From Tyzzerella sp. An114 (GTDB lineage: Bacteria; Bacillota; Clostridia; Lachnospirales; Anaerotignaceae): 64,000 nucleotides of DNA. The stretch is taken from assembly GCF_002161055.1 (NCBI RefSeq), contig NZ_NFLT01000001.1, positions 328,745 through 392,744 of the forward strand, in the 5' to 3' direction. This document shows, piece by piece, positions 17,025-26,306 of the stretch. The notes below the pieces were generated by a model. That model worked only from the letters and a program-made list of their open reading frames with translations. It was not told where the DNA came from and made no database searches. A program made the position numbers and the translations under genes. Within the stretch, counting starts at the first letter, position 1. Every line of letters begins with the position of its first letter.

Positions 17025-18218
17025 TTAATATTTTTGACCTGCAAGAACATAAAAAGGCTTAAGACTTCTTTCAAGTATTCCATTCATATATGCAATAGCT
17101 GTTCCGTAATTAGTCATAGGAATATTACTGTCTTTAGCCATAGAAAGACGATATTTCATTTCTCTTTCATTAAGCATACAGCCACCACAGTGTATTATTA
17201 AATCATAATCAGAAATATTTTCAGTAAATTCTGTTCCTGATGTAAATACAAATTGTGGGTTACTTCCTGTAAACTTTCTTATCATATTAGGAAGTTTTTC
17301 TGTTCCTATATCTCCACACTGTCTATGATGTGTACAACCTTCTGATATAAGTATTTTGCTGTTATCATTAATATTATTAAGCTGTCTTGCTCCCAACACA
17401 GCCTGACTTATATTTCCCTTATATCTTGCAAACAACACTGAAAAAGATGTCATGAGTATATTATCAGGTGTTATTTTATCAACAAGAGGGAATATTTGAC
17501 TGTCTGTTATAACAAGTTTAACTTTTTCTCCCAAAATATCAAGAGTTTCTTTAAGCTCTGTTTCTTTACACACAACAGAAACAGCACCACAGTCTAAACA
17601 ATCACGTATGACTTGTTGTTGAGGCAATATAAGTCTACCTTTAGGAGCAGCCTTATCAATAGGTACAACCAAAACAGCAATATCACCTTTTTTAAGCATA
17701 TCAGAAACCAGCTTATTTTTATTCTCAAAAGGTTTTATATTCCCAATAAGCTCTTTAAATTCATTTATACCCTCTTTTGTAACACTGCTTACACATATTT
17801 CATTTTCTTTTAAATCTGTTTTATTATTATATATATCAGATTTAGTATAAGCAACTATAAAAGGTATATTTTTTGATTTTATAATTTCTACAAGCTCATT
17901 TTCAAATGAACTCATTTCATTTTCAACAGCAATAACAGCTATATCTGTTTTGTTTAAAATCTGTTTAGCTTTTTTAACTCTAAGTTCTCCCAAAGTTCCA
18001 TTATCGTCAATTCCTGGTGTATCAATTATAATAACAGGTCCTATGGGTAAAAGCTCCATTGATTTATATACAGGGTCTGTTGTTGTACCCTTAATATCAG
18101 ACACAACAGCTATATTTTGGTTTGTTACAGCATTTAAAAGACTTGATTTTCCTGCATTTCTTTTGCCAAAAAAGGCTATATGTACCCTCTCTCCAGAAGG
18201 TGTATTATTCATACTCAA
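17025..18218 (-). CDS. hydF: [FeFe]-hydrogenase maturation GTPase HydF
   Basis: Scaffold GTPase on which the 2Fe subcluster of the H-cluster is assembled before transfer to apo-hydrogenase. The GTPase domain has the P-loop GKRNAGKSS, DTPGIDD and the YTKSD base-recognition motif; the C-terminal domain has the [4Fe-4S] ligands CTHH and HCGGC. Length 397 is normal. The start may be a TTG at 18218, which has the better spacing to GGGGG (about 7 bases), or the ATG at 18212. The ribosome site overlaps the hydG stop, so the genes are translationally coupled. Confidence 0.96.
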   Translation of the reverse strand: MSMNNTPSGERVHIAFFGKRNAGKSSLLNAVTNQNIAVVSDIKGTTTDPVYKSMELLPIGPVIIIDTPGIDDNGTLGELRVKKAKQILNKTDIAVIAVENEMSSFENELVEIIKSKNIPFIVAYTKSDIYNNKTDLKENEICVSSVTKEGINEFKELIGNIKPFENKNKLVSDMLKKGDIAVLVVPIDKAAPKGRLILPQQQVIRDCLDCGAVSVVCKETELKETLDILGEKVKLVITDSQIFPLVDKITPDNILMTSFSVLFARYKGNISQAVLGARQLNNINDNSKILISEGCTHHRQCGDIGTEKLPNMIRKFTGSNPQFVFTSGTEFTENISDYDLIIHCGGCMLNEREMKYRLSMAKDSNIPMTNYGTAIAYMNGILERSLKPFYVLAGQKY

Positions 18219-18230
18219 TACATTTCCCCC

Positions 18231-19655
18231 TTAAAATCTAAAGTCACGATTTCCTTTTTCAATCTCAACAATATTTTTAGTTACTATATCACGAACTTTA
18301 TCATTAGGCACATTTAATATTTCTCTTTCAATCATTTCTTCCCCTACTTTTCTTGTACCTTCTGAAGCATAGTCAATTAAATATTCTTTAAGTGTCATAA
18401 GGGCATTAGGGTGACAGCAATTCTGTATCTGTCCACTCTTACAAAGGCTCATAAAACGGTCTCCTGTTCTTCCTTCTCTGTAACAAGCTGTACAGAAACT
18501 AGGTATATATCCAAGTTCCATAAGCCATTTTACAACTTCATCAAGAGTTCTGTTATCACTTATATCAAACTGTGCAGAGTTTTCTTCCTCTGGTTCAGGC
18601 TCAGCATATCCTCCAACACTTGTCCTAGAACCTCCACTTATCTGTGAAACACCAAGTCCTAAAACTCTTTCACGACAAGCCTTACTCTCTCTCGTTGATA
18701 TAATCATTCCTGTATATGGAACAGCAATTCTTATACAAGCAACAATTTTAGCAAAAGTATCATCATCAATTCCATTATCAAATTCAGAAGGGTCAATGTC
18801 ATCAGCTGGCTGAATTCTTGGAACACTTATAGTATGTGGACCTACACCGAAAACAGCTTCAAGATGTTCAGCGTGCATTAAAAGTCCGGCAAACTCATAG
18901 CGATAAAGTTCAAGACCGAATAAAACACCAAGTCCTACATCATCAATTCCACCTTGCTGTGCTCTATCCATAGCCTCTGTATGATAACAGTAGTCATGTT
19001 TAGGACCTGTTGGGTGAAGTTTTTCATAGCTTTCTTTGTGATATGTTTCTTGAAAAAGTATATAAGTACCTATTCCAGCTTCTTTAAGTTTTCTGTAATT
19101 TTCAACAGTTGTAGCAGCAATATTTACATTAACACGGCGTATAGCACCGTTTTTATGTTTTATACTGTAAATTGTCTTTATACTCTCCAAAACATACTCA
19201 ATAGGATTATTTACAGGGTCCTCACCTGTTTCAAGAGCAAGTCTTTTATGTCCCATATCTTGAAGGGCAATAACCTCTTTTTTAATTTCCTCCTGAGTAA
19301 GTTTCTTTCTTGCTATATGTTTATTTTTTAAGTGATAAGGACAGTAAACACAGCCATTTATACAGTAATTTGAAAGATACAAAGGAGCAAACATAACTAT
19401 TCTATTACCGTAAAAATCTTTTTTAATCTGTTTTGCAAGTTTAAAAATTTCTTCATTTTTTTCAGGTATATCACACTCAAGAAGTACAGAAGCCTCTCTG
19501 TGAGTAAGACCTTTTCTAAGTTTAGCTTTTTCTATTATGTCACTTATAAGTTTTTCATTGTGTTTGTTTTCCTCTGCATATTTTAGAGTTTCTATAATCT
19601 CCTCATGGTTTATAAATTCCTCTGCTTTTGATGACTTAGGGTTGTAGTTATACAT
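18231..19655 (-). CDS. hydG: [FeFe]-hydrogenase maturation radical SAM enzyme HydG
   Basis: Tyrosine lyase that produces CO and cyanide as Fe(CO)2(CN) synthons for the H-cluster. The 474 residues have the radical SAM motif CINGCVYC with C98, C102 and C105, and a second C-terminal cluster motif starting CTAC with a further cysteine about 22 residues on, which distinguishes HydG from ThiH. AAAGGA precedes the ATG. It is preceded by hydE after 72 bases and followed closely by hydF. Confidence 0.97.
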   Translation of the reverse strand: MYNYNPKSSKAEEFINHEEIIETLKYAEENKHNEKLISDIIEKAKLRKGLTHREASVLLECDIPEKNEEIFKLAKQIKKDFYGNRIVMFAPLYLSNYCINGCVYCPYHLKNKHIARKKLTQEEIKKEVIALQDMGHKRLALETGEDPVNNPIEYVLESIKTIYSIKHKNGAIRRVNVNIAATTVENYRKLKEAGIGTYILFQETYHKESYEKLHPTGPKHDYCYHTEAMDRAQQGGIDDVGLGVLFGLELYRYEFAGLLMHAEHLEAVFGVGPHTISVPRIQPADDIDPSEFDNGIDDDTFAKIVACIRIAVPYTGMIISTRESKACRERVLGLGVSQISGGSRTSVGGYAEPEPEEENSAQFDISDNRTLDEVVKWLMELGYIPSFCTACYREGRTGDRFMSLCKSGQIQNCCHPNALMTLKEYLIDYASEGTRKVGEEMIEREILNVPNDKVRDIVTKNIVEIEKGNRDFRF

Positions 19656-19727
19656 TTCATTCTTCCTTTCTTCATAGGGTCAGAGCATAAAGCCTTTCCC
19701 GTCAGATTTATTATTTTTTATTATTTA

Positions 19728-20810
19728 TTATTTTTTAAAAAAGGGTGAGTCCCCTCTTTCTTTTACAATCTCGTAACCTATATTTTTCATATTTTTTTCA
19801 AGAGATTTAAGACTTTCAGCAGCCTCATCACCTGTACAAATTTTATTATCATACAATAGATAATTTTCTCTAAACTCTAAAGGTGATAAATTAGGCATTA
19901 CAACATTAGCACCACAAAGTATTCCCAGTTCTCTGCCACCTTCTTTTACAGTGCCTAAAGCTGTTGTTGAAGGAAGTAAAGCTTTAGGAAGCATTATTCT
20001 TACAAGGGAAAGTAATAAAAGTGTTTCCTCAAGACTTCCACCTTTTTTATCACAAAATGGTGTTGAGTGCTGGGGCAAAAATGGTCCTATCCCAACCATT
20101 TCAGGCTGAAATTTTTCCATAAACATTAAATCTTCAACTATACATTCAACTGTCTGAAAAGGTGAACCAACCATTATTCCACAGCCTGTTTGATAGCCTA
20201 ATTTTTTAAGATTTTTAAGACATTCCATTCTATTGTCAAAACTCATACTTTCAGGGTGTAAGGTGCTATAATGTTTTTTGTCGGCAGTTTCATGTCTAAG
20301 CAAATATCTATCAGCACCAGCATTTTTCCATTTTTCATATGTTTCAAAGGATTTTTCACCAACAGACAAAGTTAAAGCACAGTCCGGAAAATTTTTCTTT
20401 ATATTTTTTATTATACTTTCCATTCTATCATCATTAAAATATAAATCCTCTCCACCCTGTAAAACAAAAGTTTTAAATCCCAGCTGATACCCTTTTTCAC
20501 AGCATTTTAATATAATATTTTCATCAAGTCTGTATCTCTCAATATCTTTATTACTTTTTCTAAGACCGCAATAATAACAATCATTTTTACAATAATTAGT
20601 AAATTCTATAAGACCTCGTATATAAATCTTATTGCCGAAATTTTCAAGTCTTATTTTTCTTGCTTTTTCTGAAGCATAAGAAAGTATACTGTCATTATCA
20701 AAGAGAGGAAGGGCTTTGTCTTTTTCTTTTCTAAACTCAACAATAATACTTTTCCACTCATCAAAAGACAATCTTTTTTCTTTTTCAAGTTTATCAATAA
20801 GTTTTTTCAT
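19728..20810 (-). CDS. hydE: [FeFe]-hydrogenase maturation radical SAM enzyme HydE
   Basis: Radical SAM enzyme acting in assembly of the dithiolate-bridged 2Fe subcluster of [FeFe] hydrogenase. The motif CKNDCYYC lies at residues 74-81, in a BioB-like TIM barrel of 360 residues. TNYCKNDCYYCGLRKSN is typical of HydE. It starts 3 bases after the upstream TM1266-like gene, whose end carries its ribosome site. Hydrogenase structural genes are not in the window, so the maturases are encoded apart from their client. Confidence 0.96.
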   Translation of the reverse strand: MKKLIDKLEKEKRLSFDEWKSIIVEFRKEKDKALPLFDNDSILSYASEKARKIRLENFGNKIYIRGLIEFTNYCKNDCYYCGLRKSNKDIERYRLDENIILKCCEKGYQLGFKTFVLQGGEDLYFNDDRMESIIKNIKKNFPDCALTLSVGEKSFETYEKWKNAGADRYLLRHETADKKHYSTLHPESMSFDNRMECLKNLKKLGYQTGCGIMVGSPFQTVECIVEDLMFMEKFQPEMVGIGPFLPQHSTPFCDKKGGSLEETLLLLSLVRIMLPKALLPSTTALGTVKEGGRELGILCGANVVMPNLSPLEFRENYLLYDNKICTGDEAAESLKSLEKNMKNIGYEIVKERGDSPFFKK

Positions 20811-20813
20811 TTC

Positions 20814-21071
20814 CTATTCCTCGCCTTTAATATTTGAGTATACAGTTTTAGAGCTTACACCCTCAATCATACCTAATTTACCTGAAAGGGCACTTATTAT
20901 ATTTTGAGGTGCATCAACAGCTATACTTATTATATTTACATTTCTTTTATGGTAAGGTATACCCATTCTACCAACTATATAACTTCCATAGTCATGAAGT
21001 ATTTTATTTAAAGTCTCAACAGCATCAGGATTTTCAACCATAATTCCAATTAAAGCCACTCTATATTCCAA
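20814..21071 (-). CDS. TM1266-type iron-only hydrogenase system regulator (ACT/NikR-C-like)
   Basis: An 85-residue single-domain protein of the TM1266 family, which is regularly encoded with HydE/F/G and has an ACT- or NikR-C-like fold. A regulatory or ligand-sensing role is assumed in the literature but not proven. The protein starts YRVALIGIMVEN and includes NIISIAVDAPQNIISALSGK. The start is a TTG, 7 bases after GGAG. It is the first gene of the hyd operon, directly behind a leader containing a terminator. Confidence 0.9.
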   Translation of the reverse strand: MEYRVALIGIMVENPDAVETLNKILHDYGSYIVGRMGIPYHKRNVNIISIAVDAPQNIISALSGKLGMIEGVSSKTVYSNIKGEE

Positions 21072-21095
21072 AAAAATTCTCCTTTCAAAATAAAA

Positions 21096-21138
21096 AATGC
21101 CTTAAAAGAAGGCACTAAAAAAACACCGTCCTTCTTTC
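21096..21138 (-). promoter_or_regulatory. Leader attenuator: terminator with a competing antiterminator segment
   Basis: On the minus strand an intrinsic terminator (stem GTGCCTT/AAGGCAT, arms 21109-21116 and 21096-21103, then a T-rich tail) stands before the hyd operon start codon. Just upstream, GAAAGAAGG (21130-21138) can pair with CCTTCTTTT (21104-21112), which covers the loop and one arm of the terminator. The two helices are mutually exclusive, the layout expected for transcription attenuation. The signal is not identified. Confidence 0.65.
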
Positions 21139-21261
21139 ACATTTTTTAAAATTTGTGTCAGTAACTGTGTAAACAATAAACTTAAAATAAATCATCAAAG
21201 TTGGAAAACTCCTCCTTCTCTGAATATATAATAAGTTTGGTTTTTAAATTAAAGTATACTC

Positions 21262-21290
21262 ATTATATCATATTTATAAATCCATTACAA
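21262..21290 (-). promoter_or_regulatory. Promoter of the hyd maturation operon
   Basis: On the minus strand -10 TATAAT (21262-21267) and -35 TTGTAA (21285-21290) with a 17-base spacer. It predicts a leader of about 180 bases before the TM1266-like start codon. Confidence 0.7.
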
Positions 21291-21302
21291 TTATCAAAAA
21301 TA

Positions 21303-21334
21303 AAGAGAACCATTTTAATTAAAACAGTTCTCTT
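21303..21334 (-). terminator. Intrinsic terminator of acyP
   Basis: Stem AAGAGAAC/GTTCTCTT with an inner palindrome TTTTAATTAAAA and a TATTTTT tail on the minus strand, directly after acyP and before the hyd promoter. Confidence 0.8.
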
Positions 21335-21340
21335 ACAAAA

Positions 21341-21610
21341 TCACCATTTTTCAACGAATGTTTTTTCACCTTCAACAAATGTCATGTCATAAACTTCCAT
21401 AGAGTCAATTCTTATAAATCTGTTACTCTGCATTTTTTCTATAAGTGCCATAATACGGACTTCACTTCCCTGAACTTCTGCCTCAACACTGCCGTCATAT
21501 AGATTTCTTACCCAACCTGTAAGACCTAAATTTCTTGCATTGTATGTCATAGTATAGCGAAAACCTACCCCCTGCACTCTACCATAAAAAAAGTAATGTT
21601 TTCTTTTCAT
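21341..21610 (-). CDS. acyP: Acylphosphatase
   Basis: Small cytoplasmic enzyme hydrolysing acyl phosphates such as acetyl phosphate or carbamoyl phosphate. The 89 residues begin with the signature [12 protein letters not shown], whose arginine binds phosphate, and contain [20 protein letters not shown] with the catalytic asparagine. GGAGGG lies 9 bases before the ATG. It is a single-gene unit with its own terminator. Confidence 0.95.
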   Translation of the reverse strand: MKRKHYFFYGRVQGVGFRYTMTYNARNLGLTGWVRNLYDGSVEAEVQGSEVRIMALIEKMQSNRFIRIDSMEVYDMTFVEGEKTFVEKW

Positions 21611-21671
21611 AAAATATCACCCTCCTATTGAGTATAATTAATTATATATCTTTAACATAATAAAAGACAAT

Positions 21672-21707
21672 AAAAAAAGAAAAAGCATTCCTGCTTTTTC
21701 TTTTTTT
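21672..21707 (-). terminator. Intrinsic terminator of the nucleoside operon
   Basis: Sixteen-base inverted repeat (AAAAAAAGAAAAAGCA and complement) with loop GGAA on the minus strand, just after add. Confidence 0.9.
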
Positions 21708-21712
21708 ATTAA

Positions 21713-22654
21713 TTATTTAATAAATCTTGCTTCCTCAGCATACTTTTGCATTTTTTCAATATCTGCATCAGTAAAACCAAGTTGTTCTTTAAGTATTTTA
21801 ATTTCCTTATGAATATTAGTATCAGATACAGTCATATTATCAGAGTTTACAGTAACTCTAACACCAGCATCAAAAAGTTTTTTGACAGGGTGTTTGTCTA
21901 TACTATCAACAACTTTAGTCTGATAATTACTTGTAACACAAACCTCAAGAGTAACTCCCTTGTCAATAAGTTCTTCCATAAGCTCTTTGTCAAAAATTGC
22001 ATTGACACCATGTCCAAGACGTTTTGTTCCATAGGAAAGAGCTTTTCTTATACTGTCAGGACCTGCCGCTTCTCCTGCGTGAATTGTTCTTAGTAAATTA
22101 TATTCATTAGCTTTTTTAAATACATTTTCAAACATCTCAGTAGGATATAAAGACTCTGCACCAGCAAGGTCAACAGCACAGACAACATCACCCATATATT
22201 TTTTAGCAGTCTCTATTGTCTGTAAATTTTTATCCTCAATGTTTTCATTTCTCATACAGCAAAGTATAAGACCACATTTTATATTAGGATATTTTTCCAT
22301 TCCTCTTTTTGCACCTTTTATAGCAGCTTCAACAATTTCATCTTGAGATAATCCTTTTTCTGTTGAAAGCTGTGGAGCAAAACGTATTTCTGCATAGTCA
22401 ACTCCAATATTTGAAAGGTCTTCCACAAGCTCAAAAGTAACTCTCTCAATAGCATCAGCTGTTTGAAGAACTTTAAGAGGAACATCAAATCTTTCAAGAC
22501 ATTCATGAAGTGTCTTACAATCATCAGGGACTTTCATCATAAATTTAAGTTCATCAATATCTTTTGCACCTAAGTCAATACCTTGAATTTTAGCAAGCTC
22601 CCAAACTGTTTCCGGTCTTAAAGAGCCGTCAAGATGTAAATGAAGTTCTGTCAT
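21713..22654 (-). CDS. add: Adenosine deaminase
   Basis: Deaminates adenosine or deoxyadenosine to inosine forms in purine salvage. The 313 residues start with the metal-binding HLHLDGSL (residues 4-11), followed by HAGEAAGP with zinc-ligand histidine and catalytic glutamate, RLGHGVNA, and NSDN with the zinc-ligand aspartate. The ATG overlaps the stop of the upstream permease gene (ATGA), showing translational coupling. As the last gene of a nucleoside-uptake operon, its substrate assignment is well supported. Confidence 0.95.
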   Translation of the reverse strand: MTELHLHLDGSLRPETVWELAKIQGIDLGAKDIDELKFMMKVPDDCKTLHECLERFDVPLKVLQTADAIERVTFELVEDLSNIGVDYAEIRFAPQLSTEKGLSQDEIVEAAIKGAKRGMEKYPNIKCGLILCCMRNENIEDKNLQTIETAKKYMGDVVCAVDLAGAESLYPTEMFENVFKKANEYNLLRTIHAGEAAGPDSIRKALSYGTKRLGHGVNAIFDKELMEELIDKGVTLEVCVTSNYQTKVVDSIDKHPVKKLFDAGVRVTVNSDNMTVSDTNIHKEIKILKEQLGFTDADIEKMQKYAEEARFIK

Positions 22655-23616
22655 TTTACGTGTGTCTCCCCTTTCTTAGCATTATTCATCTGTCTTTTAA
22701 GTTTATTTCTTTCAACCATAGCACAGTACCATGTATAAACAATTATTATTATAAGATATGGCATAAGCTGTATAAACTGGAGAGGTATACCTGAAGATTG
22801 GAGATAGTTCGCAAGACTTGAACAGAAACCAAATATAAGAGATGCAAACATACCTATAACAGCATTACCGGCAGCAATAGCCTGTGTAGCAAGGGCAATA
22901 TAACCTCTACCAGCGGTCATTCCTGATGAGAAAAGACCTACATATCCCATTGAAAGGAAAGCTCCTGACATACCTGTCAAAATACCACTTATTACAAGAG
23001 CAATATATTTTACTTTTTGAACTGAAATACCAACAGATTCAGCAGCTTCCGGAGACTCACCAACAGCTCTTATATGCATACCTAATCTAGTATATTTAAA
23101 CATATACCATATTACAATAACAAGTATAAAAGCTACATAAGTAAGTATGTGATGACCTGAAAGTATTGTACCAATTACAGGAATATCCTGTATAACAGGT
23201 ATATTTACATTAGGTAATTTAAGTGAGTGAAGTGATGTTGAAGCACCTTTTTCACCTGTTATGAGATAAAGTACAAATATAGTACCACCGGAAGCCAATG
23301 TATTTATGGCAATACCAGATATAACAGCATTTGATTTAAGTTTTAAAACGAAATAGGCAAGTATATTACTTATAACAAAGCCTGCCAAAACAGCTCCCAA
23401 AAATCCAACGAAAGCACTCTGTGTAAAAGCACTTACAACAACTCCCACAAAGGCAGATATAAGCATTATACCTTCAAGGGCAATATTACTTGTTCCTGAA
23501 CGAGATGCAACCATAGCTCCCAATGTTGTTAAAAGTACAGGAGTTGCACTACGGAACATGGCAAAATAGAAATCAGGCACACTTAATGCACCAAATATGT
23601 CTCTTAAAATCTCCAT
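22651..23616 (-). CDS. Nucleoside ABC transporter permease 2 (NupQ-like)
   Basis: Second transmembrane subunit of a BmpA-type (purine nucleoside) importer. The 321 residues are very hydrophobic with about 9-10 helices and contain the branched-chain-type permease signature around ALEGIMLISAFVGVV and the loop AVGESPEAAESVGI. AGGAGG stands 8-9 bases upstream of the ATG. Its gene overlaps add and follows the partner permease by one base. Substrate class is inferred from BmpA-family lipoprotein and adenosine deaminase in the operon. Confidence 0.9.
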   Translation of the reverse strand: MEILRDIFGALSVPDFYFAMFRSATPVLLTTLGAMVASRSGTSNIALEGIMLISAFVGVVVSAFTQSAFVGFLGAVLAGFVISNILAYFVLKLKSNAVISGIAINTLASGGTIFVLYLITGEKGASTSLHSLKLPNVNIPVIQDIPVIGTILSGHHILTYVAFILVIVIWYMFKYTRLGMHIRAVGESPEAAESVGISVQKVKYIALVISGILTGMSGAFLSMGYVGLFSSGMTAGRGYIALATQAIAAGNAVIGMFASLIFGFCSSLANYLQSSGIPLQFIQLMPYLIIIIVYTWYCAMVERNKLKRQMNNAKKGETHVK

Positions 23617-23617
23617 A

Positions 23618-24664
23618 TTATGCTTCCTCCTTTAATACTTTTTTAGCTTCCTGTCTCTGTTTCCAACCAGCCATAAATCTTTCAGCAGTTATAAAGAGTA
23701 TAAGTACCGCCTGAACGATAGAAACAAGTTCATTCTGAACATCAGAACGTCTTGACATAAGGTCAGCACCTACACGAATATAAGCAAGGAAAAATGCTGC
23801 AAAAGGAACAAACTTAGGATTGTTTCCAGAAAGTATAGCTATAATAACACCGTCCCAAGCATAAGAAGGTGAGTCCTGCCAATTAAATCTCTGATACATA
23901 CCAAGCTGTTCAACAGCTCCACCAAGACCTGCAACAGCTCCTGCAATAACCTGTGTAAGTATTATTACACGACTTGTATTTATACCGCTGTATTTTGCAA
24001 ACTCTGGATTGCTACCTGAAATACGTATTTCATATCCAAATTTTGTTTTATATACAAGTAAATATAAAAGTATAACAACAACTATTGCTATAACAAAACC
24101 CCAATGAAGTTTTGTACCACTTAACATATTTCCTAAAGTAGCAGTAGGTGAATATTTTAAAGATGCAAAAGTTCCCGCCTCTCTATCTACAAAGAAACGA
24201 TTTACTGTATATATTCCAAGATAGAAAAATACATAGTTAAACATCAAAGATGTAACAAGCTCATTAGCTTTAAATTTTACTTTAAGTATAGCAGGTATAC
24301 TTCCTATAACACCACCTATTAAAGCCGCAACTATAAATATAACAATAGGGTGTATTATCATTGGTAAAGGTATCATAATAGCTATTGCCGCAGCTATAAC
24401 ACCACCTGTATAAAGTGAAGCATCAGCAATCATTGAAAAGTTACCTGATTTAAACACAAGTCCAAGGGCAAGACCTGTAAACATGAGAGGAATACTACTT
24501 GCAAAAACATCAAATAAATGACGTTTTGACTGTAAAGGTCCTAAAAACAGATTATAAATAGCTGTGCCTGGCTCATTACTTATTGAAAATATTATAATAA
24601 CCGTCAAAAGAATAGCAATAGCAAAGGCACATGCAAGACGAACAGCTGTAAATTTTTTATTCAC
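23618..24664 (-). CDS. Nucleoside ABC transporter permease 1 (NupP-like)
   Basis: First transmembrane subunit of the same importer, 348 residues with about 8-10 helices. It has the typical GSNPEFAKYSGINTSRVI loop that contacts the ATPase and the AWDGVIIAIL segment. The start is a GTG at 24664 (MNKKFTAVRL), 8 bases after GGAGG; this overlaps the end of the ATPase gene by 8 bases. A TTG five codons upstream is less likely. Confidence 0.9.
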   Translation of the reverse strand: MNKKFTAVRLACAFAIAILLTVIIIFSISNEPGTAIYNLFLGPLQSKRHLFDVFASSIPLMFTGLALGLVFKSGNFSMIADASLYTGGVIAAAIAIMIPLPMIIHPIVIFIVAALIGGVIGSIPAILKVKFKANELVTSLMFNYVFFYLGIYTVNRFFVDREAGTFASLKYSPTATLGNMLSGTKLHWGFVIAIVVVILLYLLVYKTKFGYEIRISGSNPEFAKYSGINTSRVIILTQVIAGAVAGLGGAVEQLGMYQRFNWQDSPSYAWDGVIIAILSGNNPKFVPFAAFFLAYIRVGADLMSRRSDVQNELVSIVQAVLILFITAERFMAGWKQRQEAKKVLKEEA

Positions 24665-26213
24665 TATAAGCACCTCCAATATGTTCCTTTGTATCTTCTT
24701 TTACTCCAAGCATATAAAGACCAAGTTCTTTTTCTGATGTATTTTTAACATCATCAATATATCCAACAACTCTACCTTCATGCATAACGATTATTGTATC
24801 ACTTAAAGAGAGTATCTCACTAAGGTCAGCAGATACAAGCAATATAGCTTTTCTGTTTTTTCTCATTTCAACTATTTTTTTACGTATAAATTCAATAGCA
24901 CCAACGTCAATTCCTCGTGTAGGCTGGTTCATTATCAAAAGGTCTGGCATATAGTCATACTCACGACCAACAACAACCTTTTGCACATTACCACCTGAAA
25001 GTTCTGATATTGACTGTTTTGAATTATCATATTTTACAAGAAACTCTTCAAGTATTTTGTTTGTAAACTCTGTAATTTTCTTTGAGTCCAAAAGTCCTCT
25101 TGTTTTAAGTTTATCTGTATAATAAATTTTTGATATGGCATTATCCTCAAGAGAAAGTTTTGGAGCTGTTCCATATCTCATTCTATCCTCAGAAACATGA
25201 GAAATTCCTGACTCCTGACGTTTTAAAACAGATGCATTTGATATATCTTTTCCGTTTATAAATATACTTCCTTTTTGCTGTTTTAAAACTCCCACAATGA
25301 TTTCTATAAGTTCAGACTGACCATTTCCGTCAATACCGGCAACACCCAAAATCTGACCTTCTTTAATTGAAAATGAAACATCATCAACTTTTGTTTTGCC
25401 GAAATGGTCTGTATACATAAGATTTTTAACAGAAAATACAGTTTTACCAAAATCAGCTTCATCTTTTTCAATGTCAAGACTTACATCACGACCAACCATG
25501 AGACGGGAAATTTCATTTTCATCAAGGTCTTTTATATCATAAGTACCCATTGTTTTTCCGTCTCTTAAAATAGTCATTCTGCTACAAAGAGCTTTTACCT
25601 CATTAAGTTTATGGGATATAAATATAATTGTATGTCCTTTATCTCTTAAAAGTTTTAACTGTTCAAAAAGCTCCTCTGTCTCCTGTGGTGTAAGTACAGC
25701 AGTAGGCTCGTCAAGTATAAGTATATGAGCACCTCTATAAAGAGCCTTTAAAATTTCAAGTTTCTGACGCATAGCAAGAGAAATATCCTGAACTTTTTCC
25801 TCTGCATCAACTTTTAAGTTATAGTTTTTAGAAAGCTCCTTTGTAATTTCAACAGCTTTTTTTCTATCAACCTTTATACTTGTACCTGTCTCAGCACCAA
25901 GTATAAGATTTTCTGCAACAGTCATTGAAGGAACCTGCATAAAATGCTGATGAACCATTCCAAGACCTGCTGCTATGGCATCTTTTGAAGAAGAAAAATG
26001 CATTTCTTTTCCATCTACAATTATACTTCCCTCTGTTGGGCTTATCATACCAAAAAGCATTTTCATAAGTGTAGATTTTCCTGCACCATTTTCTCCTACA
26101 AGAGCGTGAATTTCACCTTTTTTAATCTGAAGATTTACATTGTGATTGGCAACAACTCCACCGGGATAAACCTTTGTCACATTGCGTGCCTCAAGTATAA
26201 AATCATGCTCCAT
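24657..26213 (-). CDS. Nucleoside ABC transporter ATP-binding protein (NupO-like)
   Basis: Fused double ATPase of 518 residues energising nucleoside uptake. The first half has Walker A GENGAGKS near residue 39, the Q-loop and ILILDEPTAVLTP; the second half has a degenerate Walker A (GIDGNGQSE), the signature LSGGNVQKV and MNQPTRGIDVG, the usual pattern of the sugar/nucleoside class. The start at 26213 (MEHDFILEAR) is supported by AAAGGA 8 bases upstream; the longer open frame reads through the intergenic hairpin and is not used. Confidence 0.93.
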   Translation of the reverse strand: MEHDFILEARNVTKVYPGGVVANHNVNLQIKKGEIHALVGENGAGKSTLMKMLFGMISPTEGSIIVDGKEMHFSSSKDAIAAGLGMVHQHFMQVPSMTVAENLILGAETGTSIKVDRKKAVEITKELSKNYNLKVDAEEKVQDISLAMRQKLEILKALYRGAHILILDEPTAVLTPQETEELFEQLKLLRDKGHTIIFISHKLNEVKALCSRMTILRDGKTMGTYDIKDLDENEISRLMVGRDVSLDIEKDEADFGKTVFSVKNLMYTDHFGKTKVDDVSFSIKEGQILGVAGIDGNGQSELIEIIVGVLKQQKGSIFINGKDISNASVLKRQESGISHVSEDRMRYGTAPKLSLEDNAISKIYYTDKLKTRGLLDSKKITEFTNKILEEFLVKYDNSKQSISELSGGNVQKVVVGREYDYMPDLLIMNQPTRGIDVGAIEFIRKKIVEMRKNRKAILLVSADLSEILSLSDTIIVMHEGRVVGYIDDVKNTSEKELGLYMLGVKEDTKEHIGGAYSE

Positions 26214-26266
26214 ACCCACATTCCTTTCATATGATTTATTTGTATTTATAGTTGTATTACTAAAAT

Positions 26267-26294
26267 AAAGCTGTCGCATTACTGCAACAGCTTT
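26267..26294 (-). terminator. Intercistronic hairpin between the bmpA-type gene and the ATPase gene
   Basis: Stem of 12 bp (AAAGCTGTTGCA/TGCGACAGCTTT, one G-U) with a 4-base loop and a short ATTTTAG tail on the minus strand. It probably acts as a partial terminator or 3' stabiliser, giving more binding protein than membrane components. Confidence 0.7.
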
Positions 26295-26306
26295 AAAATA
26301 TTTCAA

